DNA of 14,719 nucleotides from Burkholderiaceae bacterium (GTDB lineage Bacteria; Pseudomonadota; Gammaproteobacteria; Burkholderiales; Burkholderiaceae). Positions 6,465-14,048 of this stretch are shown here, one piece after another (position 1 is the first letter of the stretch; each line of letters opens with the position of its first letter). The stretch covers positions 1-14,719 of the forward strand of contig JALREG010000157.1 in assembly GCA_023253905.1 (NCBI GenBank), written 5' to 3'. Both the position numbers and the translations under genes were made by a program. Below the pieces are notes generated by a model. The model had not been told where the DNA came from and ran no database searches. It saw only the letters and a list, made by a program, of their open reading frames with translations.

Positions 6465-7154
6465 ATGCCACTTCATCCTCATCAGCAGCGTCTGCGCGAC
6501 GGCCAGACCGTGATTGCGGTGAACCTGGGCGGTCGCAATCCCGATGTCATGGGGGCGCTCGCGCGCGGCGGTGCCCACATCGCCTTCGTCGACTGTGAGC
6601 GAAGCGGCATCGGCCTGGACGCCGCCACCGATCTGATTCGCGCGGCCAAGGTGGCTGGCTTGTCGCCCATGGTTCGAAGCTGGTCGCCTGATCCTGCGGT
6701 GCTGGTGCAATACCTTGATCGTCAGGCTGATGGCCTGATCATTCCTCATATTGACACCGCTGCCCAGGCTGCCGAAGCAGTTGAAGTCGTGCGCTACGCC
6801 TGCGGCGAGCAGGCGCGAGACAAATCGGTGATCGTGCAGATTGAAACCGGACGCGCAGTGGAGAACATTGATGAGATTCTTGGCGTCGCCGGTATCGATG
6901 CATTCCTGATCGGCCCAAACGATCTCGCCTACAGCCTGACGGGGCGACGCGGCGTCACCACCCCGGAGGTCACCGCCGCAATCGATCAAGTCAGCGCCCG
7001 CCTGAGGGCAGCGGGGCTGCGCTTTGGGATGCCGGCCAACTGGCAGCAGCTTGCACAGTTTCAGGGGCGTGGCGCGACGCTTTTGTATTTCCCGATCGAG
7101 TGGCTGCTCGAGCGCTCGCTTGCGGAGTTGGGGGGCCAGTTGGGCATTCGCTGA
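6465..7154 (+). CDS. HpcH/HpaI-family aldolase-like protein
   Basis: A 229-residue class II (metal-dependent) pyruvate aldolase fold, shorter than the ~250-267 usual in HpaI. Aligned by eye with HpaI, the substrate arginine is R71 (PMVRSW), and the metal ligands are E127 (VQIETGRA) and D152 (IGPNDLA). The HpaI catalytic histidine of DGEHAPND is replaced: here the block is VDCERSGIG, with R46 at that place. It is the last gene of the Bug-lactonase operon, five bases after the lactonase stop, so it plausibly cleaves the ring-opened hydroxy-keto acid to pyruvate or a related keto acid. The His-to-Arg change could mean a different base or a non-aldolase activity. Family fold: sure. Reaction: open. 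Confidence 0.85.
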   Translation: MPLHPHQQRLRDGQTVIAVNLGGRNPDVMGALARGGAHIAFVDCERSGIGLDAATDLIRAAKVAGLSPMVRSWSPDPAVLVQYLDRQADGLIIPHIDTAAQAAEAVEVVRYACGEQARDKSVIVQIETGRAVENIDEILGVAGIDAFLIGPNDLAYSLTGRRGVTTPEVTAAIDQVSARLRAAGLRFGMPANWQQLAQFQGRGATLLYFPIEWLLERSLAELGGQLGIR

Positions 7155-7191
7155 GCACCGGTCCCGGCTGTTCCTGAACGTAACCGCCCGT

Positions 7192-7695
7192 CTATTTCAG
7201 TCGCGTATTGAACTGAAACATGAGGCCGTTTACGCCGAGCAGATTGGCCTGAAACTGGGTGTTTTCGGTGATCGAACGTCCGAGCGACACAATCACGCCG
7301 GGCGACAAGCCATCCCTGTTGAAGGGAACCTTGTCCTCGTACTTTCCCTTGTAGCCGTAAAGAAGACCGGCAGCCCATTTCGCATACCAGTTTTCGGGCA
7401 GCACGGTGGTTTCGCCCCACTTGATCGGACCCGGGTAGGTTTTGCCGAACGGGTAGGCAAACACGCTGGGCTGGCCGAATGAATTGGTGAAAAACGCAAT
7501 CCCCGCCAGATCTCGCTGTGCCGTCTGCCGTTCAAGACCAGCCAGCCAGACCTGCCGATGCTCATCGCTGGGTCTGAAATGCACCGTGTACGGGCTCGCT
7601 GTCAGCCAGTAGCTGGCTTCATCAGCGTGGGAGGCGACCGGCAGGAGGCTACCCAGCAGAAGAAGCCCTCGGGAAACACTGCGCTTGAGCGGCAT
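7192..7695 (-). CDS. Exported small beta-barrel-like protein, PagP-like
   Basis: A 167-residue protein with a clear signal peptide (basic MPLKRSVSR, then a leucine-rich core; cleavage likely at SHA/D, 22-25). The mature protein is rich in alternating aromatic and small residues, as in outer-membrane barrels. Blocks in order are YTVHF (36-40), GIAFFTNSFGQPS (65-77), LLYGYKGKY (111-119), PFNRDGLSPGV (124-134) and GLMFQF (157-162). This order matches my memory of PagP, the lipid A palmitoyltransferase, whose HNR, AFKDSW, TAG and FQF segments fall at like places; H39, N71 and S72 would sit where PagP has its His, Asp and Ser. Related Burkholderiales proteins are often labelled sn-glycerol-3-phosphate transporter, on no clear ground. 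Five residues follow the last aromatic. The Shine-Dalgarno is weak. It may be cotranscribed with the ligase upstream (118-base gap) or have its own promoter. Confidence 0.75.
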   Translation of the reverse strand: MPLKRSVSRGLLLLGSLLPVASHADEASYWLTASPYTVHFRPSDEHRQVWLAGLERQTAQRDLAGIAFFTNSFGQPSVFAYPFGKTYPGPIKWGETTVLPENWYAKWAAGLLYGYKGKYEDKVPFNRDGLSPGVIVSLGRSITENTQFQANLLGVNGLMFQFNTRLK

Positions 7696-7813
7696 GGCAA
7701 AACGGACGAATGCTGTAAGGCTGATGAGCCTAACCCATCACACCGCAAAGAACACCATAACCAGCACTCGACGGCTGTGAATCGGCGCGGCGATCAGGCG
7801 CTTCCGGTAGGCG

Positions 7814-9391
7814 TCAGTCGGCTGCGCGTAGCGCCCGACGGTAGAGCTTGCCCGTGGGGCCGGTGGGGAGCCGGTCCACCAGGTGGAATACCTTGGGCGC
7901 CTTGAACGAGGCGAGTCCACCTTCAAGCTTGCAGAACGTGGCGAGCGCTTCAGGCGTGGCGGTATGGCCTGCCTTCAGGATGACATGCGCCTCGATCCGC
8001 TGGCCCCAACGCTCGTCGGCGACGCCGACCACCGCAGCCTGAGCGACCGCAGGGTGCCGTAGCAGCGCGCGCTCCACCTCTTCCCCATGCACCTTCATCC
8101 CGCCCGTATTGATCACGTTATCGGTGCGGCCCAGCACGAATAGATCGCCATCGGCATCGACATAGCCCATGTCGCCCGATCGCCACCAGCCATCGCGAAA
8201 ACGCTTGCGTGTGAGTGCGTCGTCCTGCCAGTAACCCACCGCGAGCGACGGCCCTGAGACCAGAATCTCTCCGATCTCGCCAGGCGGCAGCTGATCGTGA
8301 AAATCGCCTTCGGGGTCGATGATCCGGATATCGGCGCCAACCACTGGGCGGCCTGTGGTGTCGGGCTTGCCGCTCGACGCTCGACCGATGCCCAGCGTAT
8401 CGGCCTCGGTGGCAAGCACTGCGCCCCCCGTTCCCGCCTCGCTTGAGGAATAGAAGCTCGAGATGCCCTTTGAGACCTGGGCGTAGATCCGCTCAAGATC
8501 GGTTCGTGAAGGGGGCTCACCCGAAATGGATACGTTTTTGACCGATGACAGATCGTAGCGGGCAATGTCCTCGGCGAACATCATGCGCCACATGGTGGGG
8601 ACGGCGGGTGCCATGGTGATGCGCTCACGCGCAATCGATTCAAGAAATCCCCCTGGCGTGAAGGCCTCACCAAAGACCACCTTGCCGCAGCCCGCCACAT
8701 AAGGCACGACCACATTGACCCAGGCGGCAAAGGACGGCTGCATCATCACGAGGGCTGCATCGCGCGTGGTGACTGTGCCATAGAGCACCTGCCCCGCCTT
8801 GGCATTTTCGGCCAAGGTGCGCTGTGTGTGCATGACGCCCTTGGGGCGTCCGGTTGAACCCGAGGACAGGATGATCGCAGCCAGTTGATCGGGCTTGAGC
8901 GCGAGCGGGTTCGCGGGCGGTGCGGCAAGCAGCGTCTCCCATTCGGGACTGCCATCGTGCGCATTCCCCAGGCTGATCCCCTGAGAACTGTGTCCATGGC
9001 GTTTAGCGTGGCTGAGTACGTTTGCTGCAAGCGAAGCGAGATCGGCGTCGTGAATCAGCGCGACAGCGCCCAGCCAGGCCAGCGTCTCGCCCAGCCGCTC
9101 TGGAGTTTCGCGAACATGGAGGCTGCATGACACGCCGCCCGCGAGCGGTACACCAAACCAGGCGAGCGCATGCCGGGTCGAGGGTTTGCATAGGAATGCA
9201 ATCCGGCCACCTGCCGCGAGCCCTCGGGCAGCTAATGCGCCGCCAATGGCGAGGCTTGCCTGCCAGGCCTGTCGCCCTGAGATTCGCTCGGTGGAGTCGG
9301 TAAAGAGTTCGAGCGATCCGCGCCAGCGACAGGCGCGTGCATAAAGCCCGGCCAGCGTGTCGGGTGACGGCAGTGGGGTCGGGGTTGGCAC
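7814..9391 (-). CDS. Acyl-CoA ligase of the ANL (AMP-dependent synthetase) superfamily
   Basis: A 525-residue enzyme that would activate a carboxylic acid with ATP and join it to CoA. The adenylation motifs appear in order: the phosphate loop SSGSTGRPKG (176-185), YSSSEAGTG (314-322), the ATP-ribose binding RSGDMG (404-409), the hinge GRTDNVINTGGMKV (421-434) and the C-terminal catalytic lysine K515 in PTGPTGK. Length is normal. The start is a GTG at 9391, nine bases after the stop of the quinone oxidoreductase, with a GGACGG-like Shine-Dalgarno. It is the last catabolic gene in the leftward run. Substrate class (aromatic, short or branched acid) cannot be read by eye. The nearby acyl-CoA dehydrogenase is a natural partner for the CoA ester it makes. 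Confidence 0.92.
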   Translation of the reverse strand: MPTPTPLPSPDTLAGLYARACRWRGSLELFTDSTERISGRQAWQASLAIGGALAARGLAAGGRIAFLCKPSTRHALAWFGVPLAGGVSCSLHVRETPERLGETLAWLGAVALIHDADLASLAANVLSHAKRHGHSSQGISLGNAHDGSPEWETLLAAPPANPLALKPDQLAAIILSSGSTGRPKGVMHTQRTLAENAKAGQVLYGTVTTRDAALVMMQPSFAAWVNVVVPYVAGCGKVVFGEAFTPGGFLESIARERITMAPAVPTMWRMMFAEDIARYDLSSVKNVSISGEPPSRTDLERIYAQVSKGISSFYSSSEAGTGGAVLATEADTLGIGRASSGKPDTTGRPVVGADIRIIDPEGDFHDQLPPGEIGEILVSGPSLAVGYWQDDALTRKRFRDGWWRSGDMGYVDADGDLFVLGRTDNVINTGGMKVHGEEVERALLRHPAVAQAAVVGVADERWGQRIEAHVILKAGHTATPEALATFCKLEGGLASFKAPKVFHLVDRLPTGPTGKLYRRALRAAD

Positions 9392-9400
9392 GACCGTCCG

Positions 9401-10402
9401 TTAGCCAATGCGCAAGACGATCTTGCCAAGATGCGCGGAGGATTCCATCAGGCGGTGCGCCTGGGCGGCTTCGTTGAGGGTGAACTCGGCGTTGACCACT
9501 GAGCGGATTTTTCCCGCGGTAAGGAGCGGCCATACCCGGGCTTCCAGACCCCGTGCGATCACCGCCTTTTGCTCGGTGGTCCGTGGCCGCAACGCCGATC
9601 CGGTGATGACGACCCGCCGCATCAGAATGGGGCCCAGATCAAGCATTGCCTCTCGTCCCTGCATGAACGCGAGCTGGATCAGCCGGCCATCCATGCCCAA
9701 CAGATCGACATTCTTTTTGAGGTAGTCGCCACCGATATAGTCGAGCACCATGTTGATACCGCGTGGCGCGGCGAGGCGTTTGACCTCGGCATGAAAATCG
9801 GCCTCTCGATAATTGATCACGTGGTCAGCACCCAGGGCTTGGCAGAACTGCGCTTTGTCTGCCGAGCCGACGGTGGTGTAGACCGTGGCGCCAAAGGCCT
9901 TGGCCAGTTGTATAGCGGTCGAGCCGATGCCGCTTGAGCCTCCGTGGATGAGAATGGACTCTCCCGCGCTCAAGTGACCCGTCTCGAACACGTTCACCCA
10001 GACCGTAAAGAACGTTTCGGGAAGCGATGCCGCATCTCGGAGCGACCAGCCCTCCGGAATGGGCAGGCAGTGCGTGCTGTGTACGGCCACATAGTCGGCA
10101 TATCCGCCGCCGTGTGTCAGCGCGCACACCGCATCACCGATCTTCCAGCGCGCCGCGCCGTCGCCCACGGCCACCACCTCGCCAGCGACCTCCAGACCCA
10201 GGATGGGCGATGCGTCTTTCGGAGGCGGGTAGCTTCCTGAACGTTGGGCGACATCGGGCCGGTTCACGCCGGCATAGGCCACCTTGATCAGCACCTGTCC
10301 TGCGCCAGGAATCGGGACAGGACCTTCAACGATACGGATCGCCTCAGGGCCGCCGCCTGAGCCGTGGTCAGCGTGTCGCATGGTTTTGGGAAGCGTCATC
10401 AT
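9401..10402 (-). CDS. Zinc-free NAD(P)H quinone oxidoreductase (MDR superfamily, PIG3-like)
   Basis: A 333-residue medium-chain reductase of the zeta-crystallin/PIG3 branch, reducing quinones or activated double bonds with NADPH. Visible are YAGVNRPDVAQRSGSYPPP (43-61), GLEVAGEV (69-76), the NADPH-binding HGGSSGIG (153-160) and the C-terminal AHRLMESSAHLGKIVL. The zinc ligands of alcohol dehydrogenases are absent. AAGGA (10406-10410) precedes two successive ATGs at 10402 and 10399; the second has the better spacing, so the true start may be one codon in. An in-frame codon at 10435 lies before this Shine-Dalgarno and is rejected. It follows the acyl-CoA dehydrogenase after 137 bases and precedes the ligase by nine. 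It could reduce an enone or enoyl intermediate of the pathway. Confidence 0.9.
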   Translation of the reverse strand: MMTLPKTMRHADHGSGGGPEAIRIVEGPVPIPGAGQVLIKVAYAGVNRPDVAQRSGSYPPPKDASPILGLEVAGEVVAVGDGAARWKIGDAVCALTHGGGYADYVAVHSTHCLPIPEGWSLRDAASLPETFFTVWVNVFETGHLSAGESILIHGGSSGIGSTAIQLAKAFGATVYTTVGSADKAQFCQALGADHVINYREADFHAEVKRLAAPRGINMVLDYIGGDYLKKNVDLLGMDGRLIQLAFMQGREAMLDLGPILMRRVVITGSALRPRTTEQKAVIARGLEARVWPLLTAGKIRSVVNAEFTLNEAAQAHRLMESSAHLGKIVLRIG

Positions 10403-10539
10403 GAATCCTTCAGAAAGAGGGCGCGTGGGCTGCATCGTGGATGCCGCGTCTGCCGTTGCTGCCGCGGCGGATCGCTGGCATGGCGAGGGTGATCAGTACC
10501 AAGCACCAGAGACAAGACTGTCGTTGACGTGAACGGGAC

Positions 10540-11718
10540 CTAGAGCGCTCGCCCGATGATTTCCCGCATGATTTCATTGGTCCCAGCATAGATACGATGA
10601 ACCCGCGCATCGGCCCACATCCGGGCGATCGGGTATTCCCACATGTAACCGTTGCCGCCATGGAGCTGCAGACAGGCGTCGAGCACTTCATCCTGCACCT
10701 CGGTGGAATAGAGCTTTGCCATCGCGGCGGTGTGCATGTCGAGCTCGCCCCGCACATGAAGCTCGATGCAACGGTCGGTGAAGATTCTGAGCGCCTGGGT
10801 TTTGGTGGCGCAGCTCGCGAGCTGGAAACGCGTGTTCTGAAAATCGAACACCGACTGGCCGAAAGCTTTGCGGTCTTTGGCATAGCGGATCGTGGCCTCG
10901 AGCGCGGCCTCGCAGGTGGACGCAGCCCGCACTGCGACCAGAATGCGTTCCTGCACCAGTTCCGACATGAGCACTTTCCAGCCGCCGTGCTCGTCGCCCA
11001 GCATGCTGGACGCCGGTACGCGGACATTATCGAAAAAGAGTTCAGCGGTGTCCTGCGCCTTGTTGCCCAGCTTCTTGAGGTTTCGGCTTTTGCGATAGCC
11101 GGGCAGCGAGGTGTCAACCAGAAAGAGCGATACGCCTTTGGCTTTGCGTGCCGGATCAGTCTTCGTCACCAGTACGATCAGGTCGCCGACGATGCCATTG
11201 GTGATGAAGATTTTCGAACCGTTGATGACATAGGAATCACCATCGCGAACCGCAGTGGTGCGCACCCCCGCCAGGTCGCTGCCAGAGGAAGGCTCGGTCA
11301 TGCCGATCGAGGCAACGGCTTCGCCCGACGCGAGCAGGGGGAGCCAGTGCTGCTTTTGCTCATCGGTGCCGTGATGGACCAGATAGGGCGCAACGATCCC
11401 CGTGTGAAGTTCGAACGCGGGCGCAGCCAGACCGACGCGGGCATGCTCTTCAGTGGCAACCGCGAGGAACCGGAAATCATCGCCTGAGCCGCCATAGGCT
11501 TCGGGAATGCCGGCCCCGAGAATGCCAACGTCACCAAAGCGTTTCCAGATCGATTTGGGCACCATCCCCTGATCTTCCCAGTCAGCCATGCCAGGCACCA
11601 GCTCGGCCTCATAGAAGCGCCTGACCATCTGCCGGAAAGCTTCATGGTCGGCGTCATAAAGTGTGCGCGGTACTCGCAGGGGCGGCAGGGCGGAGGCGTG
11701 GTCGGTTCGGGCGTTCAT
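10540..11718 (-). CDS. Acyl-CoA dehydrogenase with the LCAD/IVD-type catalytic base
   Basis: A 392-residue FAD enzyme that introduces an alpha,beta double bond into an acyl-CoA. The FAD/substrate signature IGMTEPSSGSDLAG is at 138-151, YAKDRKAFGQ at 279-288, the C-terminal QLHGGNGYMWEYP at 351-363, and IYAGTNEIMRE at 376-386. In medium-chain enzymes the catalytic glutamate sits in IYEGT; here that place is A378, while VQERI carries E257, the position used by long-chain and isovaleryl-CoA dehydrogenases. It should therefore use the alternative base and might accept branched or bulky acyl groups. Its start ATG at 11718 has no strong Shine-Dalgarno. It lies 111 bases after the NicX-like gene and before the reductase and ligase on the same strand. 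Electrons would go to ETF, which is not in the window. Confidence 0.93.
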   Translation of the reverse strand: MNARTDHASALPPLRVPRTLYDADHEAFRQMVRRFYEAELVPGMADWEDQGMVPKSIWKRFGDVGILGAGIPEAYGGSGDDFRFLAVATEEHARVGLAAPAFELHTGIVAPYLVHHGTDEQKQHWLPLLASGEAVASIGMTEPSSGSDLAGVRTTAVRDGDSYVINGSKIFITNGIVGDLIVLVTKTDPARKAKGVSLFLVDTSLPGYRKSRNLKKLGNKAQDTAELFFDNVRVPASSMLGDEHGGWKVLMSELVQERILVAVRAASTCEAALEATIRYAKDRKAFGQSVFDFQNTRFQLASCATKTQALRIFTDRCIELHVRGELDMHTAAMAKLYSTEVQDEVLDACLQLHGGNGYMWEYPIARMWADARVHRIYAGTNEIMREIIGRAL

Positions 11719-11829
11719 GTTGCTCTGTCAGGGAGTCGGTGGGTCAGCAGTGCTTGAGTGAGCGATAGGGCGTTGCGAAAGCGTGCGGTCACCGCGTGTC
11801 TCGCGGGCTGTAGGCCGGCGAATGTCTCC

Positions 11830-12876
11830 TCACGCAAGGTCACCCAGCAGGCGGCCGCGCTCGATGATGGCGCGCCCATCCAGCCGGATCGTACAGCCCC
11901 GGACCGGCAGATCAAAGTGTCCTGACGTGTGGCGGCCAGCCACCTCGTTGGCCCCAGTGGAATAGAGGAAGTTGCCTGCGAAGGCGCGAAGCTCGGTGCC
12001 GTTGAAATCACGGCGGTCGTAGAAGGTCATGGCATCCCATCGCGCGGCGGGGTTCATGCCCCAACCTACATGCGAGACCGCGTAGGCCTCGCGATCGCCC
12101 CAGGCCTCGAAGTAGCCGCGCATCATGTCGGCATCGGTACCGTGCCCGTCGATGGCAGTGACATGATCATTTTCAATGACCAGGCGAACGCTGTCGGTGA
12201 GGTAGCGCTTGAAAGTGAGGTTGACATCGCCTGGCGCCATCACCAGCACCCCGTTCACCGACGACGCCGCAGGGAATGCGAGGCAGAGCCCGCCTGGCCA
12301 GTGTGTGACGGATCCGGGACGGGTGGAATAGCCCCAGACGCCGCCCACCCGGGCGCCCGCGAGCGACACGCTGAGGTCGGTGCCGGCGTCAGACTGGACA
12401 TGCATGACGCGCGCCTCCTTCAACATGCGCATGCCTAGCTTCACCTTGGGTTCGAGCGCGGGCGAAGGCATGAGCCGCTCAAGTGTCTCGGGATGCTCAT
12501 TGGACACCATGAGAAGGCGGGCGCCGCCCTTCAGGATGTCAGGCAGTTCGGCCGCATGGAGCAGGCCCTCGACGGTGAGGTCGACGACCAGCGTGGAGGC
12601 GGCGAGCGCCGATACCACCGGCTGCAGGCGCTGCAGCGTATCGCTTGCGCCAGTTGAGCGCACTGGCGCCGGAGCGGTGAGGCGGGGGCTTGGGAGCGTG
12701 ATGTGAAAGGCCCGCGCCTTGATCGACAGCAGGGCCAGTTCAGCCAGCTCGACATTGATCTGTCGGGACTGGGTTTCGGACAGGATCGCCACGGCATCGC
12801 CCGCGCTCACGCCGCAGCGTGTGAACACCTCGGCGAAGCAGTCGATCCATTTTCCTTCAATGCGTTCGCGAAGCAC
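11830..12876 (-). CDS. NicX-like non-haem Fe(II) ring-cleavage dioxygenase
   Basis: A 348-residue protein that aligns over nearly its full length, from memory, with NicX, the 2,5-dihydroxypyridine 5,6-dioxygenase of nicotinate catabolism, a fold related to M29 aminopeptidases. Shared blocks include MHVQSDAGTDL (158-168), HWPGG (192-196), SHVGWGMNP (268-276), FAGNFLYSTGANEV (299-312) and HFDLPVRGC (320-328). The iron ligands recalled for NicX (two His and an Asp) correspond to H269, H320 and D322, all present; H192 matches the histidine of HWPSG. The start is a GTG at 12876 with AAAGGAG five bases before it. It lies 14 bases after the serine hydrolase. The other nicotinate genes are absent from the window, so the substrate may be a different N-heterocycle. 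An unassigned M29-like hydrolase is the main alternative. Confidence 0.85.
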   Translation of the reverse strand: MLRERIEGKWIDCFAEVFTRCGVSAGDAVAILSETQSRQINVELAELALLSIKARAFHITLPSPRLTAPAPVRSTGASDTLQRLQPVVSALAASTLVVDLTVEGLLHAAELPDILKGGARLLMVSNEHPETLERLMPSPALEPKVKLGMRMLKEARVMHVQSDAGTDLSVSLAGARVGGVWGYSTRPGSVTHWPGGLCLAFPAASSVNGVLVMAPGDVNLTFKRYLTDSVRLVIENDHVTAIDGHGTDADMMRGYFEAWGDREAYAVSHVGWGMNPAARWDAMTFYDRRDFNGTELRAFAGNFLYSTGANEVAGRHTSGHFDLPVRGCTIRLDGRAIIERGRLLGDLA

Positions 12877-12881
12877 CGTGG

Positions 12882-12888
12882 CTCCTTT
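12882..12888 (-). promoter_or_regulatory. Ribosome binding site AAAGGAG for the NicX-like gene
   Basis: AAAGGAG on the minus strand ends five bases before the GTG at 12876 and overlaps the end of the upstream serine hydrolase region. It is the strongest Shine-Dalgarno in the leftward run and fixes the GTG as the start, since no ATG nearby is in frame and similarly placed. Confidence 0.7.
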
Positions 12889-12890
12889 CT

Positions 12891-14048
12891 CTACTCACCG
12901 GACTTCAGTCGCGTCAGGCAAGCGAATGTTGCTTCGATGAGTGGCGTCGCGCGCGGCCCGATGTCGATGCCGCTGTGCATACGGTTGGGTGCGTAGCAGA
13001 ATCCCAGACCGCTGTCGGGATCGCCGAAGCCCTGCGCGCCCCCCGCCCCCGAGTGACCAAATGTTGCAGGATTCGGACCCATTGGCCGATTGGGTGGCCA
13101 ATTCAGAAAGAACCCAAGGCCTTGCCGCCAGAACATGCCGGTGCTGTGCTCGCGGCCTGCCCATTGTTCAGCGATTCCGGCGCGGAGCGCCACGGGCTCG
13201 ACTGGACCCGGATCGCCGAAGGCAAGCTCACTCGCCACCACGCTGTAGAGTCGGGCAACGCCGCGTGCCGTGCCGTGGCCGTTAGCCGATGGGATGAGTG
13301 CGCTTCGCCAAGCGCGGCTGTTGAAGTCTTCATCGTCTGCGATCGGGTACCACATCCGGCCAAACAGCGAATCGGGCCTTGAGCGGGCAAGATCCAGAAT
13401 GTTGCCAGGTGAGGGGATCATGGTTGCGCATCGGGACTGCTCGGCAACGGTCAGTCCGATCTGGAAATCAATGCCCAGCGGTCCGCAGAGCTCGGCCTGC
13501 AACAGTTCGCTGATGGAAGATCCCGTCGCCCTGCGCAGAACTTCTCCTGCGATGAATCCCATGGTGGCGCTGTGATAACAGCGTACCTCGCCCGGCGCGA
13601 AGGCCGGCCTCTGTGCGGCGAGCGCAGTGGTGACGCGCACCCAGTCGTAGAGCGAACCGCGCGGCAGATCGTCGGCGTAGGGTAGCCCCGCAACGTGTGC
13701 GAGGACCTGTCGCAGGGTGACGTGCGCCTTTCCCTCCGCTGCGAATTCAGGCCACCATCGTGCAATCGGATCGTCCAGATGAATGACGCCCAGCCCGGCA
13801 AGTCGATGCACAAGGAGCGCGACAATGCCTTTGGCCACCGACATCATGCAGACGAGCGTATCCGATTCCCAGGCGCGACCGCTTTGAACGTCGGCGATAC
13901 CGCCCCACAGATCAACCATTGGCTCGCCACGCACGGCAATCGCCAGCGAAGCCCCAACCTCGCCACGCTCGGAAAAATTAGCTTCGAAAACCGCTTTCAC
14001 GGCTTCGAATCCCGGAGCACAGAAGCCCTCAACCCGATTCGTCGTCAC
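12891..14048 (-). CDS. Serine hydrolase, class C beta-lactamase/EstB-type esterase fold
   Basis: A 385-residue penicillin-recognising-fold hydrolase of the beta-lactamase-related esterase group. The nucleophile motif SxxK is S70-V-A-K73 (MSVAKG), the second motif YxS/N is Y158-H-S160, and the third is HSG at 332-334 (FGHSGAGG) in place of KTG. HSG or similar is usual for esterases of this group and unlike true beta-lactamases. No signal peptide is seen, so it should be cytoplasmic, which also argues against an antibiotic-resistance role. The start is a GTG at 14048, abutting the TAG of the ABC gene, with GGAG (14055-14058) inside that gene: tight coupling. Expected job: hydrolysing an ester, lactone or amide of the imported compound before ring cleavage by the next enzyme. 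Confidence 0.9.
   Translation of the reverse strand: MTTNRVEGFCAPGFEAVKAVFEANFSERGEVGASLAIAVRGEPMVDLWGGIADVQSGRAWESDTLVCMMSVAKGIVALLVHRLAGLGVIHLDDPIARWWPEFAAEGKAHVTLRQVLAHVAGLPYADDLPRGSLYDWVRVTTALAAQRPAFAPGEVRCYHSATMGFIAGEVLRRATGSSISELLQAELCGPLGIDFQIGLTVAEQSRCATMIPSPGNILDLARSRPDSLFGRMWYPIADDEDFNSRAWRSALIPSANGHGTARGVARLYSVVASELAFGDPGPVEPVALRAGIAEQWAGREHSTGMFWRQGLGFFLNWPPNRPMGPNPATFGHSGAGGAQGFGDPDSGLGFCYAPNRMHSGIDIGPRATPLIEATFACLTRLKSGE

Noticed and set aside
7696..7813. Terminator between the ligase and the PagP-like gene
   Set aside because: Only a five-base stem (AGGCT/AGCCT) with no T-run is present, so neither termination nor a new promoter can be supported.
10597..11487. A 296-codon plus-strand frame
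   Set aside because: Antisense of the acyl-CoA dehydrogenase, whose motifs are complete; no motif in the antisense product.
11715..12011. A 98-codon minus-strand frame ending in an ATGA overlap with the acyl-CoA dehydrogenase start
   Set aside because: The overlap looks like translational coupling, but most of the frame is out of phase inside the NicX-like gene, and the part outside it resembles no family. The NicX-like protein also ends where NicX ends, so this is not a frameshifted tail.
12891..14048. Beta-lactamase antibiotic-resistance gene
   Set aside because: The SxxK and YxS motifs are present, but the third motif is HSG rather than KTG, and there is no signal peptide. The catabolic context favours an esterase/amidase.
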